NCBI GenBank assembly: GCA_019677205.1
Contig: JAAMXY010000793.1
Coordinates: forward strand, 3,725-56,092
Reading direction: 5' to 3'
Origin: Pinguiococcus pyrenoidosus
Lineage: Eukaryota; Sar; Pinguiophyceae; Pinguiochrysidales; Pinguiochrysidaceae
Length of the DNA stretch: 52,368 nucleotides
The notes beneath the pieces were generated by a model. It was not told where the DNA came from and searched no databases. It was given only the letters and a program-made list of their open reading frames with translations. The translations under genes and the position numbers were made by a program. Shown piece after piece: positions 11,486 through 23,587 of the stretch. Each line of letters begins with the position of its first letter. The stretch's first letter is position 1.

Positions 11486-13508
11486 ATGATGATGCCGGTC
11501 GCTCCCTTCCGCGCGCGCGCGGCGCTGCGCAGCGCTCTCAGCGCCGCGGTCCGAGTGAGCCTCGTGACGCTGCTTCCCAGCCTGCTCATGGATCAAAATC
11601 TGCGGCGCAATGAGCTGCCGAAGCATGTCCTACGCGCCATGTCCGCCGAGGCGGTGGCGTATCTCGCGGCTGCGATCTTCTTCGTTCTGGGACTGCTTGG
11701 CGGGTGGATCGCCCTGGAGGGTTTGACGCAAGCCGCGCAGACGGCCAAGTTGCGACTTCGAGGGCTGCATGACCAACGACACTTGGGAGTGCGATGCAAC
11801 CGACGACTCTGCTGTGTGGCCTGTGGCGCGCTGCTCAGCGCGGTCAGTCTATTGGCCTCCTTGATCACTCTGCTGCGCTATGCCACTCCCGCCACGCAGT
11901 TTGACACGGAGGCGAAGCGGCGATTCCTGGCCGATTCCATGCTCTTTGCGTCCCTGATCCTGATGGTGGACACCGCCGCCGTGGAGTTCTTCAGCGGCGG
12001 CAAGGAGCGGCTGACCGCCCTGCTGCTCAACTATCTTTACTCCTGCGAGCTCGCGCACATTGAGGAGCCGCGCAGCTCTCAGCAGGAGGACCTCGACGAG
12101 GATACACATGCCGAGAACATCGTCACGTTGATGGCGAAGATTGATGGAGACCTGCGAGTCGCTACCGCCAGATCGGAAGCGAATAGCGAAATGGATCGAA
12201 GCAGCGTCGGCGTTAGGACGCCTATGAGCAAACGCGAGCGGGTGGTATCCACCATCTCCTCCGTGACGTTTGCGTCCTCGGAAGCGGCTGCAGAAGACGC
12301 CAAGGCTGCGAGTCCCGACTTCCCTTCAGCAGCTTCGGCGCAACTCGACGGAGACGACCAGGAGGCCGAGGACGCGGCGGAGCTGCATCCCTCAGGCACC
12401 CCTTTCGGAACGCCAGACGGCCCGAGAGGCTCGCCGTCGCCGGATCGGGAAGCGTTTCAAAGCTTCGCCAACGCGATCCGATATCAGAGCCCGTCGGCAG
12501 AGATGGAGGCCAAGGTGGGCCCACCAGCAGCGGACAAGGGCCCGCACGACGCGCACCCCTCGGTCAGGGTCGGCCCGGTCCAGCAGCTGCGGTACATGCG
12601 GTTACTGTCTTCCTTTCCCGTGGCAACGAGCTGATCACTCGGACTCTCCTTTCTGCGCAGGAAATCCGGGGCCTGGCCGAACCAAACCAAGAAATGGAAG
12701 CCTGTTTTCCTCTGGGCATCACGCGTTCACATTCGCCTGTATAGAGTTCGACAAGATGCCAGGTGAATCGTTACGTCGGCGGGTTCGTAGGAGGCATGGT
12801 CTGGGAAAATGCTGACGCAGTGGACGTCTCCTCCGTAGGGGAACCGACGGGTCAACTACGCCCGATGTTTCAACTCCCCTTTCTTTGCGCAGTCCGGCGG
12901 TCAAGGTGAGGTTGAGAGTTGAAGTGCTCGGGCTTCCTTTGCCATGCATTTCTCACCGCATGCATTTCTCACCGCATGCATGTCTTACCGCATGCATTTC
13001 TCACCGCATGCATTTCTTACCGCATGCAATCCCATGCTCATGCAGACCTGGAGCGATTGCGGAGACTTCCACGAGCTCGCGGATCCTCTGGTCTCCCTCG
13101 AGGCCGAAGCGATGGACGAAGATGCTAGTAACTTGCAGAGGACGTCATGGACGAAGAGCACCACGGCGGCTTCAACAGCAGCAGCTGGGATTGCGGGAGC
13201 CGAAGTGGAGAGAGACGCACAGAGCGCATGGGCGTCGAGCGTCATCGAGAGCGGCCAATTGATCTGGGAGGTAACACTAAGACGAGACTTTGAAGCATAA
13301 GCAGCTCTACGGCATCTAAATCAGTCTCTCTTCGCAGGGTTCCCGCGGAAACTTCATTGCGTTGCCACACCCAACCCTTTCGGGGCATCATTTCGTTCTG
13401 TGCAGCTGCGAAAAAGCCAAGAAGTCCAAAGACTCTATGCACTTTCGCGTTGACACGGAAGAGGAGATGACAGCCTGGTGCGCGTATCTCTCGCCTGGTA
13501 GACTGTAG
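11486..13508 (+). CDS. Multi-TM protein with C-terminal interrupted PH-like domain (5 exons)
   Basis: Exons are 11486-12591, 12661-12762, 12821-12905, 13046-13270 and 13338-13508. The third exon may instead be only 12893-12905, since both acceptors keep the frame (562 or 538 aa). The N-terminal half has three or four hydrophobic segments (around residues 20-35, 55-78, 108-130 and 153-172). A low-complexity acidic/Ser region rich in TP and SP sites follows. Exon 2 then reads RKSGAWPNQTKKWKPVFLW, like the first strands of a PH domain. The last exon reads HHFVLCSCEKAKKSKDSM ... EEEMTAWCAYL, like the final strand and the invariant-Trp helix. About 100 residues are inserted between the halves. The membrane location and lipid-binding tail are inference; no family name is recognised. 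Confidence 0.68.
12943..13045 (+). repeat. 16-bp intronic minisatellite
   Basis: Five near-identical 16-bp units (CATGCATTTCTCACCG) and a degenerate sixth fill most of the intron 12906-13045. They run into the acceptor, so the final copy has become the ...CTCATGCAG splice site. The units are pyrimidine-bearing and contain the palindrome ATGCAT. Confidence 0.85.
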
Positions 13509-13686
13509 AACATTTGATCGATGTCGAAGCCGGTGCACAAGATCTTGATGTTTTGTACGCCGGGAACCAGAAGACTGGTCGAATTGCGTAGTTTGCAGGT
13601 AGCGGTCGTCGGGAACTAGTCTGCGGTACTCTCTTCGACTGCGATGCCGCTCCCGAAGACATACGACATGTTGCCAACGCTTGCCT

Positions 13687-13771
13687 GAAGGAGAAGGAGA
13701 AGAAGAAGGAGTAGAAGAAGGAGAAGGAGAAGAAGAAGGAGTAGAAGAAGGAGAAGGAGAAGGAGAGGAAA
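13687..13771 (+). repeat. Purine-rich (GAAGGA) minisatellite in 3'-3' spacer
   Basis: Nearly three copies of a 30-bp GA-only unit punctuated by TAG lie between the stops of the PH-like gene (13508) and the RalGAP-like gene (13794). The reverse strand reads as a poly-Leu/Phe/Ser ORF, which is not a gene. Confidence 0.8.
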
Positions 13772-13793
13772 GATAGACATTGGTGCGAATTCG

Positions 13794-16700
13794 TCATGAG
13801 CATCCATCGCGGCAGCTTTTGGTGGCATTCTGAGGCCGCCGCCCGTCGCTTACCGCGTTGCTCTCATCGCGCCGCCCTCGGCAATCCTCAATGTCGACCA
13901 ACGCGCGGCTTCGATCTACCGTTCCCGGCAAGCTGCCGAAGTCTGCCGAGCTTCGTATGTCCGCTCGTCCCAAGCTCTAATCACCACGATGTTCTTCAGT
14001 GGATTCATGATCGGGCGTCCGCGGGGAACTGCCCACTGTGCGGCGTACCTGCTGCACCAGATACAGAGCAAGGAGCCGGACGCTTCCACCCAAATGCTCG
14101 CGACGAACGAGATTGTCGTGATACAAGGCGCCAACTGCCGAAGACGCTCCTGAAAAGCCGTTGCTTGTCAGTTCGCCCCTCTTGACATGCTGAAGAGAGA
14201 CATAGCTCCACTTACCGAGGGAGTCCGTCTTGCTTTCCACGCCGATGCAGAAGAGATGCGCGGCGGTTGCAGTGATTGTGATGTAATACTCCGCCTCCGG
14301 AAGAGCGAAGTCCCGAAGGCGTGGCAGCAAGAGCGGCCCAGCAATGTCCTTCACCATGCACACACATTGCCTTGATCAGCATATGCATCATCATCGTCTT
14401 CAAAACTGCAAGATGGCCTCACCGTATCATTCCACAGGATGAGAACTTTAGTCTCCCGCGGCGGTCGCACCGTAAGCAGATCTTCGTCCGACACCTGAAG
14501 CGAGCGTTGGTTGTTTTTCTTAGTTGTCTGCTGTCGGCGCCAACCGAGAGTCGAGATCAAGCTCCCCACCTGCTCGGGAAAGATCTGCTCAACTTGTCCT
14601 TTCTCCATGGGATGCGCCCAATCAACAAGCTTTCTGCGCAGGCACAGACTTGGCGAATGGAGCACGGTCTCCGTGAACGCATCAGCATGATACGCGATTG
14701 TCCCGTAGATCTCCTCTCCTGTCCGCTGGACGACGTCACCGACATAGCCGCAGTGATCTCTGACGTCGACAGTGTCCCCAAAGGACTGCAGAAACGCGGC
14801 AAAGTCTCGCAAGTCGCCACAGGCGCTAGGATCGCGCAGGAGCAGATCGTCTGCATAGGACGTGCCCACTTCGACCCGCGATACGCCGCTCCGAGCTGGA
14901 GCTGGAGCCGCATAGAGGCGGGCAAGCCAGAACGAGCATTGCAGACGCTCGGATATCGTGTCCAGCGCGAGAAGCTTGGCGAAATCCTGTGCGATTCCGT
15001 CCGTGGTGAGCGGCTCGACGTGGCCAAAGTGTGCCGGAGCGAAATAGCCAAGTTGGCCGAGAAATTGCCTCGGCAGCCCCACCTACATCAGGACGGTGAG
15101 CACCTTCGATTTGCCGAGTCTGTGGCATTTTGCTTTTGGGCGACTGCAGAAAGACATCTCTCACCGCTGCGTGGCTCAGCTCCGCTTCCGTTGCCTCTGT
15201 GGTCACGGATGGGAACGAGAGAGGTGCTTCATCTGCCCGAAAGGGTATCGGGGCAGGGTCATCCAAAACCACGTTCAGATTCTCCTTGACGTCCTGACCG
15301 ATCTTCGCGATGGGGTCTGCCGCTGAAGGGGACGTGCGCACCGGCTGGACCCGTGGCTCCTTCACGGGAACCGTTTGGTCGCCTTCCACAACGGGAGGCG
15401 ACCCTTCGGGCAGCAGTCGCTGTAGAGACCATCCGTGCTTTCCATGAGAGTCCCGCACGACAAGTACGGCGAAGTCTCCGCCGCCCATCGTCGAGATAAG
15501 GCGCTCGCCGTTGGACGTAAAAGTGCGGAGGTTGTCTGTCTTGCCACGTGCGTTTGAGGATCCTGCGAGTCTTGGATGAGATCGTAGCGAGCCCGGGTGT
15601 GGCATGAAGCGCCCAGCAGACGTACCACCACGTATAACGTGGTTCTCGGTGAGCACGGTGGACACCTCGGTAGACCTTTTGAAGGCCGCCGATGGCGGTC
15701 CGAATCGCTGCGCCATGCTCCGAAAGAGGTCCGCGGCAGTCGCGCTTAGCCTCTGACTCTGGGTCTGTGGAATGAATGAGGTAACATGAACCTTCGTATG
15801 CGACGCTCCGGCTGAACCAAGACTCTTACCATCAGCAAAGCCGATTGATCCGCCTTGGCATTGAGCTTCATTCCCATCGCCGCTGCATCCAACAGCTCGC
15901 CCACCAGCTCCGGCGCGAGCGAGGCACAAGCGGGAATGCCGAAGAGGATACGCTCGGCCAAGTTGTAGCCAGTCACGACGTACGCGTGCAAGGGTGACGT
16001 CAAAGCCCCCTGTGGAAGGAGCCAGTGCCACGTGAGGCCCGATTTTTACTCGTGGGAAGTCATAGGCAACTCTTGAAGCTTCTTTCAGGGTCGCACCTGA
16101 CGAAAGCCGGGTATGCGCAGGATTTCCTTGTCGGAGGCCAGCCAGGCCAGGTGTGACTTGAGGAAGCCAAGCAGCTGCTTCAGTAGCTCTCTGGCGGCGT
16201 CGAGGTCCACCTTTGCAAGGCCCGCACAAATCTCTGGCGTGTCGAAGAGGATCTGGAGCATGAGGATGCAGTCGCACTTGATGTGCGCGATCCATGGGGA
16301 GCTCTCGCCAAACAGAGGCACACGAAGGGCGCGAATCCACCGGGAGCACAAGTTGCTGGAGGCTCGAGAGCTTGACAGCGCCAGAGAGAACAAGGCCCGC
16401 CAGTTCTCCAGATGCCCCTGTGATGATTTGGCATTTCATCAAGCAGCAACTATCAGAGGAAGCGGACACTGGTCTGCGTGCGCATGATCCGTGAGTTCCC
16501 CACCTGACACTGCAGCTCAACGTCGACGGCGAGGATCGAAAGCCTGGCCACGTGCCTTACCACGGGCGCATCGTTGCCGTCCAGAAGCTCCTGGCCATGC
16601 GACGAGGAACCCGCGGGGAGGCAAAAGGCCGGGTCGCAGGACTCGGCGAGCGACAACGGAATGGCGCTGAGGATCGATTGCACGCAACTGTACATCGCTT

Positions 16701-19094
16701 CTCGGAGCTCCGCGGAGGAGATGGATTCCTGCGCCACCGTCTTGGCGTCAACAAGTGAAGTCCTACGCAGCTTCAGGCGCCGTCGTCGGCGCCGTTTGGA
16801 GTTCTTCGAGGCCACGGCGATTTCTGCGGCGAGCCGCGTTTGCTCCGTCTTCATGCGCAGCAGCTGCGACTCGATGGCGAAGAGAAAGTCGGGTATCAAC
16901 GCGGAAGCCCCCGCGAGTCTGCTGTACAGGAAGCGATGACAGTGGAAGAGACACGCGGCCTGCGACGTTCGCTTTTGGTCAGCCTCCGCTTGCTGATACC
17001 AACCACGCTCTTGTCTCTTCTACGCGAGCACATTTCCACAGTGCATATCTCACCTGCGCCTCTCGATGCTCGTCGTCGCGCGCCTTTAGGATGCGACGAC
17101 AGCACAGCAGGAATCGCTTCTGGTGGGGCACGGGCAGGAGATGGCCGTAGCCAGGCAGCTTCGGGTCGAGGATCAGCTTTCCGAGGCAGGCGATGGCCTC
17201 CGCTTGCGCTGCCACTAGAGCCTCGCTTTCGCCGATGCCGTTCAGCGCGACGTCAAAGAGCGGCGCTCCGAGAACCTCCAGCACCTGTGCTCGCACCCTC
17301 GCGGCCACGGTGCTCGTACCGATGGGCCCGCTGGCTTCGACCATCAGCTCGGCCACGGCGCAGAGCGCCTTGGTAATCTCGAGGTGGCACTCGGGTGGGA
17401 ACTTCATGCTCCTCTCGGCGTTGCAAGCATGGATGTTTGGATTGCCCACCACGTTCAAGAGGCGAAACCAAAGCTCTCCCAACGATGCCTTGTCGGCCCG
17501 AACGAGGCGGAAGCGATTGGGATCATGCGGCGGCATGTCTTCGGAGCTCGTGACCCAGTTGATGTTGAACGACAAGCCGCCCTCTGGCTTGGACTTGATG
17601 TTCAGAAGGGTCTGGACCGCCACGTTGCGGATGGCGGAGTGCCACAACCGAGCAAACCAGAGCCTACCAACGAGCGACATCCTTTGATTAGCAAATTTCC
17701 CTCTCTTCTTGCTGATCATCCGGGAAGAGGCTGCGCCTCGTTGTCATTCGAGAACGACGACGTACCGATGCAGCCATCGGTCTGCGTATTTCCTGAGGAG
17801 AGCGACGCACTCATCTCGCAATTGGCCGCTGGTGGCGCCGAAGGCGTTGAGGAACACGTGAAGAGAGATTTTGATGAGGTCGGCCTCGAGGAACGCCGTG
17901 AGGGTCTCCGCGTTCGGCGTCGCCATGTCCGTGTCGCCATGTGGCACGTTGATCGTCTTCGAATACTCTCGCGGCTCCGAGAACATTGCGCTGATGTTCC
18001 TGCTTTTGAGGGTGCTGTGTGCGCCCGCGCTGCGACTTCCCGGCGTGGTGGCGGCGGAGCTGCTGAGCGGGTCCTGGTTCTGGGTGGTCGTCGTCCTCTG
18101 CGACGCCAGCGTTTCTCGAGTAAGGTCACTATACCGCTGCTCGCGGAGGCTCTCTCGGACGCTCAGTCGCGTGCTCAGACCGGTCATCCCTTCCCCCGCC
18201 GTCGTCGCATCGTCCGTACGCAGCAGCGAATCTGCAGTGCCTGGGTTGTTCCCACGGCCCCATGTAGACGCGTATCAGAGCTTCTCGTCGTCTGCAAGGT
18301 TCGCTAGGGCTGTACAGAGGAAGGGTACCTATGATGAGCTTGTAAATGCGCATCCACTGGCGCTCGTCCAGCTCGGTCTCCATGTAGAACCGCGCGAAGA
18401 GCTGCAGGATCTCGATGCACGCGTTGCCCTGTCTCAGCATGGACGTGAAAGGCGCATGCTTCCGGACTGTGAACAGCTTCAGAGCAAGAAGAAGAGTTGG
18501 AAGACGAGTTGGAAGACGAGTTAGAAGAAGAGGTGGAGGGAATCTTTCCGCTGTTTGGTCTTAGGAAGGCGACCGCGCAGCCACGTGCAAGGCCGTACCT
18601 GTGTCGCGGAAGACAGCATCTGGATGGAGAAGTCCACCTTCTGCTCAGGTGGGATGCACAGGGGCGGGTTCCACACCAGCGTGGTCGTCATCGATAGCCC
18701 ATGCAGAATGATGGGCAAGATGTCCTCTCCGTGGTGAACAAATGGCAGCGAAAAGGCGTGTCCTGACACAGAGCCGTTGCAGATGAGACGACATATTTAC
18801 ATTCTCTGCAATGCGACGTCGTACGGCACCGATGAACTGCGTGATGAACTTCACGTGCTCCAGAGTGCGAAACAACCGAAGCTGCTCTAGGGGCGACGCG
18901 GCGCCCTCCAGCTCCAAAGGGTTGACCACCTGATCTACCGGTCTTTCGTGTGCGTGCAGATTGGACGAGTGCCACACCAGCGACTTCACCATCGTGGTGC
19001 AGTGCGTCACTTGCGCGTCCAGGCCGAAGAGCGCCAGGATCTCCGTGGAGGCGTCCACGGGGAGCAGCTGCTCCTCCGCGACCCACGGGTTCAT
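13794..19094 (-). CDS. RALGAPB: Ral GTPase-activating protein beta-subunit-like (14 exons)
   Basis: Exons on the minus strand are 19094-18830, 18762-18599, about 18458-18329, 18231-17766, 17681-17054, 16959-16504, 16417-16097, 16009-15830, 15764-15165, 15082-14570, 14494-14423, 14348-14216, 14149-14049 and 13976-13794. All phases match, giving about 1,403 aa (human RALGAPB is about 1,500). Exon 3 may start at 18428 instead; the last exon is the least certain. The C-terminal exons form a Rap/Ran-GAP-like domain: LGQLGYFAPAHFG, FAAFLQSFGDTVDVRDHCGY, VLHSPSLC, KVLILWND, EYYITITATA and the closing ALYHDNLVRREHLGGSVRLL. The place of the catalytic RHIGND-type Asn is occupied by RPPRETK, as expected for a non-catalytic beta subunit. 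With an alpha subunit it would regulate Ral/Rheb-type GTPases. Confidence 0.85.
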
Positions 19095-19469
19095 GTCGCG
19101 CACTCGGAGGTGCTCCGCTGTGCTACAGCGCCGCACAACTTGCCTCCGCTGCCGCTGCGCTGGACATCGCACCAGCCCCTCCAGATGCACTCCCTCCTCC
19201 GCGCTGTGGGAGAGAAGCGTCGCAGTCTGAGGATCCGACGGACGCGCGCGCAAGAGGCGAGGGGCTTGGGAGCCCTGTGGGACAGAAACAGAAACTTCCC
19301 GTGCGAGCAGGGGAAAGGCAAGGGTCCCGAGCCCCCCAAACCGAGCCACCAGGTCGCGGGCACGGGCCTCTCGGTTTTCTGCTGGATTCCGTGATCCGTG
19401 ATCCCCGGAGGGAAGAATACCGGTGATTTCCGCAGGTTCGAGGATTCGCAGATCCGTCGTCCGTTCAGC
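19095..19469. promoter_or_regulatory. Left part of divergent region, RalGAP / DDX3
   Basis: This is sequence upstream of the RalGAP start, between ATG 19094 and the transposon target duplication. It is GC-rich near the gene. It is open in the RalGAP frame for about 250 bp, so a longer N-terminus is possible. No other gene is seen. Confidence 0.35.
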
Positions 19470-19478
19470 GGTTCAGCT
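19470..19478 (+). repeat. Target-site duplication, left copy
   Basis: GGTTCAGCT directly abuts the left terminal inverted repeat and is identical to 20454-20462. Confidence 0.85.
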
Positions 19479-20453
19479 TAGGGTCGGCCCTCTAGTCAAA
19501 AACCCAATGGAAAAGGTGAAACCAAAACCTGAGAATTGGCTACGGTCCGACGAAGATTGCGCCAAATGAAGGCCACTGATAGGTCGAGTTTAGGTACGTA
19601 GTACAGTACCCTTTAAATCGGCAGGTCGGATTCTGCGTTGGCGGAGCCAAGCTTTTCCCACAGAACAGCGCCATTCTGAAAAAGAAGCTGCAGGTAGGCA
19701 TCTCCATCACAAGAGTACATGGCACGCTGTCATGTGAGTCACTAAAATGCAGCTTCCTCGACAATCTAGGGGCTGTGGGGCGTCAATTTCCTACTTGATA
19801 TCAGAATATGGAGAAGTTCAAGTTTTTGGCTCGTAACTCCTCCGCATAAAGTCGTATGCCTCAAAACTCACTGAACAAGGGGAAAGTCCTTAACTAAGCG
19901 GATCTACTCAGACAGTTTCAGAGGGTAAGCCCAAGTTGCTGGTGAGATACAGCCAAAACAATTTCTCGACTTTCCTCCAGTGTGGTCTTCAAGGCGCCCT
20001 TTAAAAGGAACAAGACAAAAGAAGCGCGATTTTAGTCAAGGATTCATCATATCAAATGTAAAATGACCGTGCTTGACGTTATCGTCTGAAAAAGTAACTC
20101 CCTGTTGGCTGAAGTCGTCGATGGAATGGCGCGAAACAACGCATAAGGAACAAGTCACGGTTTAAAATTATAATATTGACTTTAGTATTAAATTTATATT
20201 TTCTAAATACGTTTGAGTCAGGGACACAACTTTCTGAAATTGTTTTTATTTCAATAATATTTCTTCTTACTAGATAGCCAATGAAATGTCTTTCTAACAC
20301 TCCATTGCTCGGAGGAGACAGCTTCCGTGACGTTGATTGGCTAGAGGGTTTCTGGGGAATCTAAATGGGGAAAACGAAACCTTTTTTTAAAATGGTACAT
20401 CAGCAAATGAGGATTCTTCCACAGGACCTATCTCTGCTATGGGGCCGACCCTA
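19479..20453. mobile_element. Non-autonomous DNA transposon (975 bp) with TIRs and 9-bp TSD
   Basis: The ends are perfect 12-bp inverted repeats, TAGGGTCGGCCC at 19479-19490 and its reverse complement at 20442-20453. Immediately outside, the 9-bp direct repeat GGTTCAGCT occurs at 19470-19478 and again at 20454-20462, a perfect target-site duplication. The interior is much more AT-rich than the surroundings and has no ORF over about 75 codons, so it carries no transposase. A 9-bp duplication is usual for Mutator-like elements. TAGGG ends recall hAT elements, which give 8 bp, and shifting the boundary by one base would give 8 or 10 bp. The superfamily is therefore open. Confidence 0.85.
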
Positions 20454-20462
20454 GGTTCAGCT
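20454..20462 (+). repeat. Target-site duplication, right copy
   Basis: GGTTCAGCT directly abuts the right terminal inverted repeat and is identical to 19470-19478. Confidence 0.85.
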
Positions 20463-20934
20463 TGGAAGGCGAATATGGGTATCCAGCCTTGCCGCCAGAG
20501 GGGCCGCGAATTCGGGTTGAATTGGAAAAAGCCAAAATGGACGCCGCACGAAAGTGAACATTTTTCTCCTCCTGGGATGTTGTACAGCAGAGATTAGGAG
20601 GGAGAACAACGTGTGGAAACCACGGCCGGAGGAGACGCGTAGTTCCGGAGTACCCTTCTTGGCAAGCGGGGATTGGCTGCCGCGTTTGTGTTCGAATTTC
20701 GTCAGATTTTTTCAAAATAAAAGTACACTTCACACCTGCCAGCAGAATCTGAAATACCCGGAAATAAGAAAGCCACGCAGTTTCCAAAGTAGGGCTTCTC
20801 GAATTCGATTGACTGGCTCTAAGGGCAGGCGAGCGCAAGGTCAACTGCCGCCACACACGCTTTGAACACAACTCATTTGGTGACCTTCGGTTCCCTTCTC
20901 AGTCTCACACACAGTTTATCGAGTAAACTACGCT
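20463..20934. promoter_or_regulatory. Right part of divergent region, upstream of DDX3
   Basis: 472 bp lies between the transposon and the DDX3 start codon. It has ATTGG motifs at 20521-20525 and 20672-20676 and no supported ORF. Confidence 0.4.
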
Positions 20935-23218
<2,284 letters not shown>

Positions 23219-23244
23219 TCCTCGTCCGCAGCCTGCTTGTGTAG

Positions 23245-23587
23245 TCCTTGGGTATCAAGGATCTCTTCTGCGAGGAGGAAAAGTTGAGGAATGGAATGTA
23301 GCAGTGTCGTGACAGCAACTCTTATTCTAGTGAATAACAGCTTACTAGCGACTTTGCAGCACCAGAATACCGGAGTATCCAAACAGCCACAGAACAGATC
23401 GAAAGGTGAACGAACATCGGCTAACGCTTCCCTAGCCTCGCACCCGCGGACGTAGGCGTCTACTCGAGACAGGACAATTACTTTTACGCTTCCAATTCAT
23501 TCACACCTGCAACATACCACCGGGCCGCCACCGGTTCTCGTGGTTCGTGGAAAGCCATCCCACGGGCAGTCAGTCCCTCTCTTTGCG
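23245..23587. other. Convergent 3'-3' spacer, DDX3 / EF-hand-SAM gene
   Basis: 343 bp between two stop codons. I see no gene and no clear repeat. Confidence 0.4.

Noticed and set aside
12943-13022. Regular 16-bp repeats as a CRISPR array
   Set aside because: Units are head to tail without spacers, lie in a eukaryotic intron, and no cas genes are present.
13616-13828. Minus-strand ORF with a poly-Leu run
   Set aside because: It is a translation of the GAAGGA minisatellite in the 3' spacer, not a membrane protein.
14403-14422. Possible acceptor CATCTTGCAG close after the donor at 14422
   Set aside because: It would make an intron of about 17 nt. The 74-nt intron ending at 14349 keeps frame and restores the GAP-domain sequence.
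14826-16520. 564-codon minus-strand ORF taken as one gene
   Set aside because: It runs through introns. Only the segment 15764-15165 is coding in that frame; the rest is explained by separate spliced exons of the RalGAP-like gene.
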